15,710 nt of DNA from Actinomycetota bacterium (GCA_023380915.1 JAMCSM010000181.1:1-15710); one strand, 5' to 3'. Positions 1 through 7,667 are shown, numbered from the stretch's first letter. The notes: generated from the letters alone by a model not told the origin. Made by a program: numbers and translations.

Positions 1-26
1 TCCGATCAGGCCGAATATTTTATTTT
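1..26 (-). repeat. 26-bp inverted copy of part of the first ATPase gene
   Basis: Read on the minus strand, these 26 bases are identical to bases 197-222 inside the downstream ABC ATPase gene, where they encode the NKIFGLIG stretch just before the Walker A loop. The match stops at base 26; base 27 onward shows no further similarity. On the minus strand the reading frame would run out of the window as a truncated copy of the ATPase, but it has no ATPase-like N-terminus upstream of the match. Identity down to codon choice favours a recent fold-back or a chimeric join at a contig end over an old paralogue. Confidence 0.85.
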
Positions 27-120
27 TGTTGAAATTTGAAGATTCAGTTAAAATATCAGAAGTTATATATGTGAATTTTTTAAGTGTTTTAATTTATAAA
101 GTTTTGGATCATGAAAAGAA
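27..120 (+). other. upstream region of the export operon
   Basis: This short AT-rich stretch should hold the promoter of the five-gene export operon. A TATAAA box lies at 95-100, but I see no convincing -35 partner, and in DNA this AT-rich such boxes occur by chance. An in-frame TGA at 112-114 rules out an upstream extension of the first ATPase. The only ribosome-binding-like element is a weak purine run (gaaaagaa) at 113-120 next to the ATG. No operator palindrome is evident. Confidence 0.3.
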
Positions 121-1047
121 ATGATCAAAATAACTTCTTTGTATAAAAAATTTAATAGTTTAAACGTACTGGATAATGTAAATTTAGAAGTTGAAGAAAA
201 TAAAATATTCGGCCTGATCGGACCCGATGGCGCAGGCAAAACAACTTTTCTGAGGATACTTGCGGGAATAATGACTCCGGCAAGCGGCGACGTTTTATTC
301 GATAATAAAAGCATCTTAAAAAACACTGAAGAGATCAAATCGTTAATTGGTTACATGCCACAAAAATTCAGCCTGTATGGCGATCTTACTGTAATGGAAA
401 ACCTGAATTTTTATGCAGACATATACCTTGTATCCGGCATCGAAAGGAAAAATACAATCGCCAGATTGCTTGAATTTTCAAACCTTTCCCCATTCAAGAA
501 TAGATTTGCAGATAAGTTATCCGGCGGTATGAAGCAAAAACTGGGCCTTGCATGCAGTCTTATCCATAAACCCGAAGTGCTGCTTCTCGATGAACCTACA
601 AATGGAGTGGATCCACTGTCAAGAAGAGAGTTCTGGAATATATTGGATGATTTAAAAAATCAGGGTGTGACCATAATAATTTCAACTCCGTATATGGACG
701 AGGCTGAAAAATGTAATACCATCGGACTTATTGAAAAAGGCAGGATTATTTATCATGGCAGCCCTGGAGGAATTAAAAATAAATATAAGGGAAATGTTGC
801 AGAACTTATTACGTCTGATAACAATCTGGCAGTTAAAATTGCAGAGAAAATGATCGGGATTAGAGAAATAACAATAAAAGGAGAAACAATTCATATCAAT
901 TTTGAAGAAAATTCGGATAAAGATTCTTTGCCTGAACTGTTGGATAAAAATAATATCAATGTTATTTCTTTTAAAGATGTACTGCCGACCATAGAGGATG
1001 CCTTTATTTATCTTGCAGAGGAAAGTGAAAAATGGAAAACATCATAG
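121..1047 (+). CDS. ABC exporter ATPase, YbhF N-terminal-half type
   Basis: This cytoplasmic nucleotide-binding protein would power the ABC-2 permeases downstream. Visible motifs are Walker A GPDGAGKT (residues 34-41), Q-loop Gln81, signature LSGGMKQ (133-139), Walker B VLLLDEP with catalytic Glu158, and D-loop GVD (162-164). The switch position reads STPYMDEAE, so the usual H-loop histidine is Pro190. From memory, the first half of E. coli YbhF has the same STPYMDEAE variant. Residues 220-308 form a C-terminal extension typical of drug-exporting ATPases. The start is fixed by an in-frame TGA at 112-114. The end overlaps the next ATPase by 16 bases, which implies translational coupling. Family and role as exporter ATPase are sure; the substrate is unknown. 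Confidence 0.93.
   Translation: MIKITSLYKKFNSLNVLDNVNLEVEENKIFGLIGPDGAGKTTFLRILAGIMTPASGDVLFDNKSILKNTEEIKSLIGYMPQKFSLYGDLTVMENLNFYADIYLVSGIERKNTIARLLEFSNLSPFKNRFADKLSGGMKQKLGLACSLIHKPEVLLLDEPTNGVDPLSRREFWNILDDLKNQGVTIIISTPYMDEAEKCNTIGLIEKGRIIYHGSPGGIKNKYKGNVAELITSDNNLAVKIAEKMIGIREITIKGETIHINFEENSDKDSLPELLDKNNINVISFKDVLPTIEDAFIYLAEESEKWKTS
197..222 (+). repeat. internal partner of the edge inverted repeat
   Basis: This segment of the first ATPase gene is the exact reverse complement of bases 1-26. It lies in a conserved coding stretch (NKIFGLIG), so this copy is the functional one. The two arms are separated by about 170 bases. If both are real, the transcript could form a long hairpin, but an assembly or amplification fold-back is the simpler reading. 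Confidence 0.85.
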
Positions 1048-1805
1048 TAGTACAAAATTTAACAAAATCCTTTGGAAGTTTTATAGCAGTAAATGATATT
1101 TCTTTTAATGTACAGAAAGGTAAAATTTTTGGATTTCTTGGACCTAATGGTGCAGGAAAATCAACGACAATAAAAATCCTCTGCGGTCTTCTCGTTCCGA
1201 CTTCAGGGAAGGCTTCGACAGGGGGCTATGATGTTTACAGACAAAGTGAAGAAATAAAAAAAAATATAGGTTATATGTCTCAAAAATTTTCCCTATACTC
1301 CGATCTTACAGTAGAAGAAAATATCAATTTTTATTCTGGTATATATAAAGTGGATCCAGGAATTAAAAAAACCCGGAAAGAAGAAATTCTGAAATTAATC
1401 GAGCTTACAGAGAACAGAAATACGATAACATCCTTTTTACCTGTTGGATTTAAACAAAGGCTTGCCCTGGGCTGTGCAATTATTCATAATCCGCCTGTAA
1501 TATTTTTGGATGAACCTACCAGTGGTGTGGATCCCCTTTCAAGAAGAAATTTCTGGAAATTAATAAAATCACTTTCGGATGACGGCAAAACAATATTCGT
1601 TACAACACATTACCTTGATGAAGCCGAATATTGCAACACTATTGCTTTAATGTATAGCGGGAAATTAATTGCAATAGGAAGCCCGTATGAATTAAAAAAA
1701 TCATTTGAAAATGAGTTTAAATTAAAAAATCCATCATTGGAAGATTTTTTTATAAAATCGATAGAAAGTTACAGATTAAAATATGAAATTCAGCAGTTAT
1801 TGTAA
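1032..1805 (+). CDS. ABC exporter ATPase, YbhF C-terminal-half type
   Basis: This is the second nucleotide-binding subunit of the export operon, 257 residues. Walker A GPNGAGKS is at 37-44, the Q-loop glutamine at 84, Walker B VIFLDEP at 156-162 with Glu161, and an intact switch histidine at 193 (TTHYLDEAE). The signature motif is degenerate: LPVGFKQR (136-143) replaces LSGGxKQR. From memory the second half of E. coli YbhF has a similar LPLGFKQR. Both proteins share Q-loop context (QKFSLY) and the SGVDPLSRR/NGVDPLSRR segment, so they arose by duplication. A heterodimer with the preceding ATPase is the natural inference. The ATG sits inside the previous gene, preceded by a GAGG element about nine bases upstream. 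A 68-base gap follows before the permeases. Confidence 0.93.
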   Translation: MENIIVVQNLTKSFGSFIAVNDISFNVQKGKIFGFLGPNGAGKSTTIKILCGLLVPTSGKASTGGYDVYRQSEEIKKNIGYMSQKFSLYSDLTVEENINFYSGIYKVDPGIKKTRKEEILKLIELTENRNTITSFLPVGFKQRLALGCAIIHNPPVIFLDEPTSGVDPLSRRNFWKLIKSLSDDGKTIFVTTHYLDEAEYCNTIALMYSGKLIAIGSPYELKKSFENEFKLKNPSLEDFFIKSIESYRLKYEIQQLL

Positions 1806-1824
1806 AATAATTTTTAAAAAATAA

Positions 1825-1850
1825 AAAATAGGTACAAAGTACCATATTTT
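1825..1850 (+). other. hairpin between ATPase and permease genes
   Basis: The gap between the ATPase and permease genes contains an 11-bp stem with one bulged A (1844) and an AAA loop. The core is ggtac/gtacc (1831-1835 with 1839-1843), extended by AAAATA pairing with TATTTT. The 3' arm is T-rich but no T-run follows the stem, so this is not a classical terminator. It could be a pause, a processing site or a partial attenuator that tunes the ATPase to permease ratio. No function is demonstrated. Confidence 0.4.
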
Positions 1851-1873
1851 GGCATTAAGGTTATGGTTAATTA

Positions 1874-2998
1874 ATGAATATCAAGAGAACATTTGCAATA
1901 TCTAAAAAAGAAATTATACATATAAGGAGAGACATGCGTTCACTTTTGTTTTCTTTCCTGATACCTCTTGTTCTGCTTGTTCTTTTTGGTTATGCACTGT
2001 CACTCGATATAAAAAATATTCCCACTACCATTCTGGATTATGACAGGAGCAGTTACAGCAGGGAATTTATAAGCACAATCGAACAGTCAAAATATCTTAT
2101 AATAAATGATTATGCCGGTTCATACAAAGAACTTGAACAAAATATTGAAGCAGGAAGCAGTGTAATGGCAATAGTGATTCCGCCTGATTTTGGAAACAGG
2201 GTAAAATCCGGCCTGAACGTCTCAATTCAGACAATAATAGATGGCTCCAATTCAAATAAGGCTGCGCTCTCATTTGGTTACATTAGTGCACTTTCACAAT
2301 CTTTCTCAACAAAAATACTGAATGAGGAAAAAACATTGACCAATATTAAAGTGCCGTTAAATACAAAAACAAGAGTCTGGTACAACGAAAACCTGGAAAG
2401 CAAGAATTTTATTATCCCCGGATTGATAGCCATTATTATGCTCATAATAGCATCACTTCTTACCTCCCTTATAATTTCAAGGGAATGGGAAAACGGGACA
2501 ATGGAGCAGCTTATAGTTTCCCCTGTTCGCCCGATCGAACTGATTGTGGGCAAATTAATTCCATATTTTCTTATCGGAATGTTTGATTTGATAGTCATAG
2601 TAATTATTGGAAAATCCGTCTTCAATATCTATCTAAGAGGAAGCGTAATCATGCTTGTGTTGCTTTCCAGCATATTTCTTATCGGGGCTCTCGGCATGGG
2701 AATTACAATTTCCATTATTACAAAATCACAAATTTTGTCATACCAGCTTGCAATGCTTACTTCGTTTCTGCCATCATATATTTTGTCAGGACTTGTATTT
2801 CCTATTTCAAGCATGCCGAAATTTATACAATATGTATCTTATATAATACCTGCAAAATATTTTATTATTATATTAAGGGGCATATTCTTAAAAGGTAACA
2901 CTTTTATGATACTCTCAATGGAAGTTCTTTATCTTGCGATTTTTGCTATCCTGGTTTTTATTGCAGCTAATTTCAATTTTGTTAAAAAATTAAATTAA
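1874..2998 (+). CDS. ABC-2 type permease, YbhS/YbhR family (first of two)
   Basis: This 374-residue membrane subunit of the exporter has the classical ABC-2 layout. It has a basic cytoplasmic N-terminus, a first membrane helix at about 22-42, a large extracytoplasmic domain at about 45-178, and then five hydrophobic segments starting near 180, 227, 257, 290 and 347. The family motif REWENGTMEQLIVSP is at 203-217 and LSGLVFPISSMP at 304-315. DGSNSN (123-128) in the external domain recurs in the next permease. An in-frame TAA at 1868-1870 fixes the start; the nearest Shine-Dalgarno-like element (aagg, 1857-1860) is rather far from the ATG. It probably heterodimerises with the next permease. The substrate is unknown; the E. 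coli relatives have been linked to drug or cation export. Confidence 0.92.
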   Translation: MNIKRTFAISKKEIIHIRRDMRSLLFSFLIPLVLLVLFGYALSLDIKNIPTTILDYDRSSYSREFISTIEQSKYLIINDYAGSYKELEQNIEAGSSVMAIVIPPDFGNRVKSGLNVSIQTIIDGSNSNKAALSFGYISALSQSFSTKILNEEKTLTNIKVPLNTKTRVWYNENLESKNFIIPGLIAIIMLIIASLLTSLIISREWENGTMEQLIVSPVRPIELIVGKLIPYFLIGMFDLIVIVIIGKSVFNIYLRGSVIMLVLLSSIFLIGALGMGITISIITKSQILSYQLAMLTSFLPSYILSGLVFPISSMPKFIQYVSYIIPAKYFIIILRGIFLKGNTFMILSMEVLYLAIFAILVFIAANFNFVKKLN

Positions 2999-3007
2999 AA
3001 TTCTAAA

Positions 3008-4153
3008 ATGTTTATAAGAATCAAACATCTTATTATAAAGGAATTCATACAGGTAATAAGGGACAGGAGAATGCTTTTTTTAATATTCATTGCCCCCATC
3101 ATTCAGCTCCTTCTTTTTGGCTATGCCATTACAACGGATATAAAAGACACTCCTGTTGCCATGATGGACCTTGATCAAACAGTCGAGAGCAGGAATTTCA
3201 TTTCCGGATTTACAAACAGCGGCAATTTCAGCATTGATTATTACATTAACTCGGAAAAGGAAATAACTGCTCTTCTTGACAGCGGCAAAACACAGGCTGT
3301 AATCAAGATAAATCCAGGATTTGAAAAAAATATAAAGAAGGGCGAACAGGCAGAAGTCGAAGTTATAATAGACGGTTCCAATTCAAATACTGCAGTAATT
3401 ATCCTCAATTATATTAATCAGATAAGCGCCAATTATTCCAAATCTATCCTGATTAAGCGAATAGATAACATTGAAAGGCTTCAGGGCAGAACCATTTCAC
3501 GCAGCATCGACTTCTTTTCGAATGAAATAAGGGTCTGGTATAACCCTGCACTCAAAAGCAGGGTTTCCAATATACCGGCAGTCGTGGCATTCATACTTTT
3601 AATTTCCACTGTGATGCTTACATCGATGTCCATTGTCAGGGAAAGAGAAGCCGGCACGATAGAGCAATTAATTGTAACGCCAATCAAGTCGGCAGAACTG
3701 ATAATCGGCAAGACACTCCCTTTTGCATTGATTGGTTTTATGGATGTGCTGATAGTGATTTCCATATCCTACAGCTGGTTTAAAATTCCGATAAAAGGCG
3801 ACCTTTTGATCTTATTTTTTGGTATGGTTTTGTATCTTTTTACCACACTTGGGGTAGGCCTTTTCATATCGACAGTTTCAAGAACCCAACAGCAGGCGAT
3901 GATGTCAACCTTCTTTTTTACAATGCCTTCGGTAATGCTTTCGGGCTTTGTTTTTCCAATAGAGAATATGCCGAAAATTATTCAATATATTACATATTTA
4001 AATCCTTTAAAATATTTTCTGGTAATAATTAATGGTATCTTTTTAAAGGGCATAGGAATAAAAATACTGTGGCCTCAAATGGCAGCACTTGCAGTATTGG
4101 GCAGCGCAATATTATTAATCAGCATAAACAGGTTCAGGAAAAGACTGGAATAA
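3008..4153 (+). CDS. ABC-2 type permease, YbhS/YbhR family (second of two)
   Basis: This is the paralogue and likely partner of the preceding permease, 381 residues with the same topology. The first helix is at about 23-41, the external domain at about 45-185, then five C-terminal hydrophobic segments. Diagnostic motifs are REREAGTIEQLIVTP (211-225), DGSNSN (122-127) and LSGFVFPIENMP (311-322). It begins nine bases after the previous stop codon and in the same reading frame. I see no Shine-Dalgarno sequence before its ATG, so translation probably depends on reinitiation or coupling. The two permeases are clearly homologous, which supports an old duplication matching that of the two ATPases. 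Confidence 0.92.
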   Translation: MFIRIKHLIIKEFIQVIRDRRMLFLIFIAPIIQLLLFGYAITTDIKDTPVAMMDLDQTVESRNFISGFTNSGNFSIDYYINSEKEITALLDSGKTQAVIKINPGFEKNIKKGEQAEVEVIIDGSNSNTAVIILNYINQISANYSKSILIKRIDNIERLQGRTISRSIDFFSNEIRVWYNPALKSRVSNIPAVVAFILLISTVMLTSMSIVREREAGTIEQLIVTPIKSAELIIGKTLPFALIGFMDVLIVISISYSWFKIPIKGDLLILFFGMVLYLFTTLGVGLFISTVSRTQQQAMMSTFFFTMPSVMLSGFVFPIENMPKIIQYITYLNPLKYFLVIINGIFLKGIGIKILWPQMAALAVLGSAILLISINRFRKRLE

Positions 4154-4184
4154 TAAAATTAATCAAAATGTCAGGGAGGTTATT

Positions 4185-5357
4185 ATGAGGAAAAGAATTT
4201 TACCTGTAGTTTTAATCTTAATTGTTCTTGGAATTATCGCTTATTTCACTGTAGATTATATAAGAGGAAAACTTTCTGCAAACAGCAATCTTATTGAGGC
4301 ATCCGGAGTCATTGAGGCAACAACTGTGATGCTGAGCTCCAATGGCGCTGGAATTTTAACAGGTGCCAGTTTTGATGAGGGACAGCCAATAAAAAAAGGA
4401 CAGATTGCTGCAACCCAGGATGATAAGATCATCCAGAAACAGATCCAGGTTGCGCAGGCTAATATTAATGCTTCACAGGTTCAAATTGACTCGGCAGTTT
4501 TGCAGCATGATCAATCTGTAAAAATTGCTGAAGAAGGAGCCAGAGAAGCTTATGATGCCAAAGAATACATGGCGACATATAATCACTTCGTTTATTACAA
4601 TGAACCATTATCGGTGACCACATCAGAGTCGAAAAATTACAGTTCATCCTCTGCAAACTCCGATTCAACCAGCAATTCAACTTCTTTAAGCTCGTCAATA
4701 CTAACAGGAAACACTACAACAACCCAGCAGGGAACCTCAAATTCCAATACAAAAACAGATACCAGTGGTTACTCAACATCAAATTCCATAAGTTATGCAG
4801 GTTCAGCCCAGAAAAAATCTGTAAGGCTTCAATTGGAGGAAGCAATAAATCAATATAAAATGGCTGAACTGAAGCTCAAGCAGGTAAAAGAAAATAATGC
4901 CCAGATTGAAATTGCCCGGGCTAATCTGGAAATAACAAAAGCTCAGCTTGACCTGTATAATGAACAGCTTAACCAGTTAAATATAATATCACCGATGGAC
5001 GGGATTATTTTAAATAAATTTAATGAAGCCGGTGAATATTTACTACCTGGAACACCCGTATATGAAGTCGGAGATCTTTATAAAGTTTTATGTGATATTT
5101 ACATTCCGGAAGCGGAATACGGTAAAATATTTTTAAATCAAAAGGCTGTGCTTTTAGTAGATTCTTATCCCAATGAACAGTTTACGGGTACAGTAACAAA
5201 GATATCTGATGAGGCTGAATTTATCCCCAAGAATATCCAGTCCAAGGAGGATAGGGTAACAACAGTGTATAAAATAACATTGAGTATTGAAAATCCCCAG
5301 CTTAAATTAAAACCCGGAATGCCTGCAGATGTTCAAATTACGATAGAGAGTAAATAA
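4185..5357 (+). CDS. HlyD/YbhG-type membrane-fusion (adaptor) protein
   Basis: This is the envelope adaptor of the exporter, 390 residues, anchored by one N-terminal membrane segment (about 5-25) with no lipobox. A biotinyl-lipoyl-like half motif follows (about 37-80), then an alpha-hairpin (about 82-140 and 208-266), then the second lipoyl half (ISPMDGIILNKF, 268-279) and a beta-barrel ending near 388. The segment FIPKNIQSKEDRVTTVYK (346-363) is typical of YbhG/HlyD proteins. Residues 143-207 are extraordinarily rich in Ser, Thr and Asn (44 of 65) and sit where the hairpin tip should be; no RLS TolC-docking motif is visible there. GGGAGG at 4174-4179 is a strong ribosome-binding site. No outer-membrane channel gene is present in the window. 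It is the last gene of the operon and ends 17 bases from a converging gene. Confidence 0.92.
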   Translation: MRKRILPVVLILIVLGIIAYFTVDYIRGKLSANSNLIEASGVIEATTVMLSSNGAGILTGASFDEGQPIKKGQIAATQDDKIIQKQIQVAQANINASQVQIDSAVLQHDQSVKIAEEGAREAYDAKEYMATYNHFVYYNEPLSVTTSESKNYSSSSANSDSTSNSTSLSSSILTGNTTTTQQGTSNSNTKTDTSGYSTSNSISYAGSAQKKSVRLQLEEAINQYKMAELKLKQVKENNAQIEIARANLEITKAQLDLYNEQLNQLNIISPMDGIILNKFNEAGEYLLPGTPVYEVGDLYKVLCDIYIPEAEYGKIFLNQKAVLLVDSYPNEQFTGTVTKISDEAEFIPKNIQSKEDRVTTVYKITLSIENPQLKLKPGMPADVQITIESK

Positions 5358-5374
5358 AAGACGCGGCTGATTTT

Positions 5375-6838
5375 TTAATTATATATCAATCTGCCTTCAA
5401 TATCCCTGCCTATATTCTGGTGGTTTCGCAGGTATTCTTCAAGTACTTCCTGCGCAGATGTCGAAATTACTTTATGATTCTCATTTTTTGTTAATTCTGC
5501 GGTTGAAATATTAAGATAAGCATCGCAATTATTCATGTGATAACCCTGCATGCATATTTTATAGAGCCCATCTTCGTCAACAGGTTTCTCTTTGAATTCC
5601 AGGGAAAGCAGCTGTTTTCCTGCATCACTGTATATTGCCCTGATGCTGCTGTTAACCTGGTAACACTCCCCTTCACCATTCCTGTTATCTTTTCTCATAA
5701 AATGTGAGAACATCTTTTTTAATTCTGATCCGCTTACGGTAAACCTGTTGAGAGAATCATCATAAGGAAAACAGCTTCTGAAATCTTTTAAAGTTACAAG
5801 AGGTCCCATTTCCTTTATTCTTATTGATCCGCTGCCAACAAGCATAACATCTATTTCCGCCATTTCGGCAAATGCGTCTGCAATTAAATTTCCCAGAGGT
5901 GTTTCAATTTCACGTGCGGAATGAGTCAGGGTTTTTGAAAACTTGCAAATAATCGTATTGTATTTGCGGTCTACTGCATCCTTGAAAGAATCTATAAAAA
6001 TCTGGAGATTTTTGTCAGGTTCAGCAAGTTTATCATCTATAGGAATCAACTGCCAGTTATATTGAACAATACTGTTAGTATCATCATCGACTACTATATC
6101 AAATCTTCCCACCTGATCGGAACCTACTCCAGCCTGGGCTATCAGAATATTGTTAACCATTGCCGGTTTGTCAAGAACTGTATGAGAATGCCCCCCAATA
6201 ATTATATCAACACCCCATTCAGGTTTCAAAAGTTTTGCGAGCTGCAAATCAGACTCAAAACCAATATGGGTAAGGATTATAGTCAAATCGATATCATCAT
6301 TTTTATATGCATTAATTATTTTGCCGATTTCACTGCTTGCCTCTTCCAGGGTAATAATTCCTCCTATAAGGCTGTCCATTTTGAGAGAGTCCAAAATTTT
6401 TTCTGTAATGATTCCCGTAAATAAAATGTCAAAGCCTGCCTTCTTTATAATAAGATGTGGCACCATTAGCCTCTTATTATATTTTTTTATATAAAGGTTT
6501 GCATTTACAATTGGAAAGTTTGCAATCTTTTCAAGAAATAAAAGATGCGGCAGACCATAATCAAGTTCATGATTGCCAAGGGCTACAACATCCGGGGCAA
6601 GATAATTCATTATTTCCATTGTCGAAACACCTTTGTATTCAAGATCAATCAAAGAGCCCTGGACCATATCTCCTGAAATTAAATACAGTACATTTTCCTC
6701 TTCTTTTCTTACCTTATTTATATAGCCGGAAAGCAGTGAAAGCCCTCCTATTAAATTCCCCTTCTCCCCCTTAACTTCTGCAAGAAAATCGCCATGTATG
6801 TCATTCGAATGCAGTATTGTAAATTTCTTGGTTTTCAC
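5375..6838 (-). CDS. cytosolic 5'-nucleotidase-family metallophosphatase (YunD/UshA-like)
   Basis: This two-domain dinuclear metallophosphatase (487 residues) probably hydrolyses nucleotides or related phosphate esters. The N-terminal phosphoesterase domain shows all metal-binding blocks: SNDIHGD (Asp13, His15), GDMVQG (Asp57), GNHELDYG (Asn89, His90), THIGFESD (His191) and GGHSHT (His217, His219). The C-terminal nucleotidase domain shows ETPLGNLIADAF (312-323), GSGSIR (335-340) and FPYDDSL (357-363). There is no signal peptide, so it should act in the cytoplasm, as B. subtilis YunD does, unlike secreted UshA. The start is GTG, preceded by AAGGAGA at about eight bases. It is the last gene of the MFS/rhodanese operon, 21 bases after the rhodanese stop. 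The exact substrate cannot be read from the sequence. Confidence 0.92.
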   Translation of the reverse strand: MKTKKFTILHSNDIHGDFLAEVKGEKGNLIGGLSLLSGYINKVRKEEENVLYLISGDMVQGSLIDLEYKGVSTMEIMNYLAPDVVALGNHELDYGLPHLLFLEKIANFPIVNANLYIKKYNKRLMVPHLIIKKAGFDILFTGIITEKILDSLKMDSLIGGIITLEEASSEIGKIINAYKNDDIDLTIILTHIGFESDLQLAKLLKPEWGVDIIIGGHSHTVLDKPAMVNNILIAQAGVGSDQVGRFDIVVDDDTNSIVQYNWQLIPIDDKLAEPDKNLQIFIDSFKDAVDRKYNTIICKFSKTLTHSAREIETPLGNLIADAFAEMAEIDVMLVGSGSIRIKEMGPLVTLKDFRSCFPYDDSLNRFTVSGSELKKMFSHFMRKDNRNGEGECYQVNSSIRAIYSDAGKQLLSLEFKEKPVDEDGLYKICMQGYHMNNCDAYLNISTAELTKNENHKVISTSAQEVLEEYLRNHQNIGRDIEGRLIYN

Positions 6839-6859
6839 CCTAAAATCTCCTTTTGTTTC

Positions 6860-7666
6860 CTAGTTTCCTTCTACATAGGGGTATCCCTTATCTTTCCATT
6901 CATTAATACCAGTTCCACCGATGTTGTAAACTTTTTTGAAACCGTATTTTACGAGTATTTTTGCCGCAGTAATGCTTCTGTTGCATCCCGAACCGTTGCA
7001 GTATACTATTATTGGCTTATCTTTCGGAATCTCCGCTATCCTTTTTTCAAAATCACTAACAGGTATTGAAACAGCGCCTTTAATATGGCCGTCTTTATAC
7101 TCATCTATGCTCCTGACATCAATAATCAGGTAATCTTCATTATTTTTTACTATTTTATATACTTCGTCTACTGATAAAGTTGTAAAACCCTGATTTTCAC
7201 TTGCCGTATCCTGGTTTGCACCTTTATCCTGAACAACCGGGTAGCCCTCTTTTTGCCACTCATCAATTCCGCCTGTCATATTATAAACTGCTTTAAACCC
7301 ATTGCTGACAAGGATATTTGCAGCCTGCATGCTTCTTACCCCGCTTTTACAATAAACAATTAAAGGTTTATCTTTGGGAATTTCTTTTAACCTGTTTTTG
7401 ATTTCATCTACAGGTATAAGTACAGCCCCTCCAAGATGGCCCTGCAAATATTCCTCTTTAGTCCTTACGTCAATTACATAATAGTTTTCCCCGTTGCTTA
7501 TAATTTCATAAACCTGTGGAGCAGTAATTTGAATTATTCCCGAATTGTTGCCTTTATTGCCGCTTGAATTATTTGTGCATCCGGAAGTTGAAATAATACT
7601 TGAAAGACAAAAGATAAATATTATAAATAAATAAATTATCTTTATATAAAATGTTTTTCGTTTCAT
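6860..7666 (-). CDS. tandem-rhodanese lipoprotein
   Basis: This 268-residue exported lipoprotein carries two rhodanese domains. The start MKRKTFYIK gives a type II signal peptide ending TSGC, with lipidation expected at Cys30, then a Ser/Gly/Asn linker. Domain 1 (about 46-145) has an IDVR block and active loop CKSGVRS (Cys106). Domain 2 (about 163-265) has IDVR and a longer loop CNGSGCNRS (Cys223, Cys228). The two share EIPKDKP and IVYC blocks, so they come from an internal duplication. An in-frame start 114 bases upstream is rejected because it buries the signal peptide and runs into the MFS gene. The ATG lies one base from the MFS stop, with AAGGT in the MFS coding end as a ribosome-binding site. 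Sulfane-sulfur transfer or binding outside the membrane is the family-based inference. Confidence 0.9.
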   Translation of the reverse strand: MKRKTFYIKIIYLFIIFIFCLSSIISTSGCTNNSSGNKGNNSGIIQITAPQVYEIISNGENYYVIDVRTKEEYLQGHLGGAVLIPVDEIKNRLKEIPKDKPLIVYCKSGVRSMQAANILVSNGFKAVYNMTGGIDEWQKEGYPVVQDKGANQDTASENQGFTTLSVDEVYKIVKNNEDYLIIDVRSIDEYKDGHIKGAVSIPVSDFEKRIAEIPKDKPIIVYCNGSGCNRSITAAKILVKYGFKKVYNIGGTGINEWKDKGYPYVEGN

Positions 7667-7667
7667 T

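Noticed and set aside
63..338. 91-codon minus-strand open frame over the start of the first ATPase
   Set aside because: It lies antisense to a clear ABC ATPase and encodes no recognisable protein; it is a shadow of the real gene.
6457..6774. Plus-strand open frames inside the nucleotidase gene
   Set aside because: They are antisense shadows; the minus-strand gene carries all the catalytic motifs.
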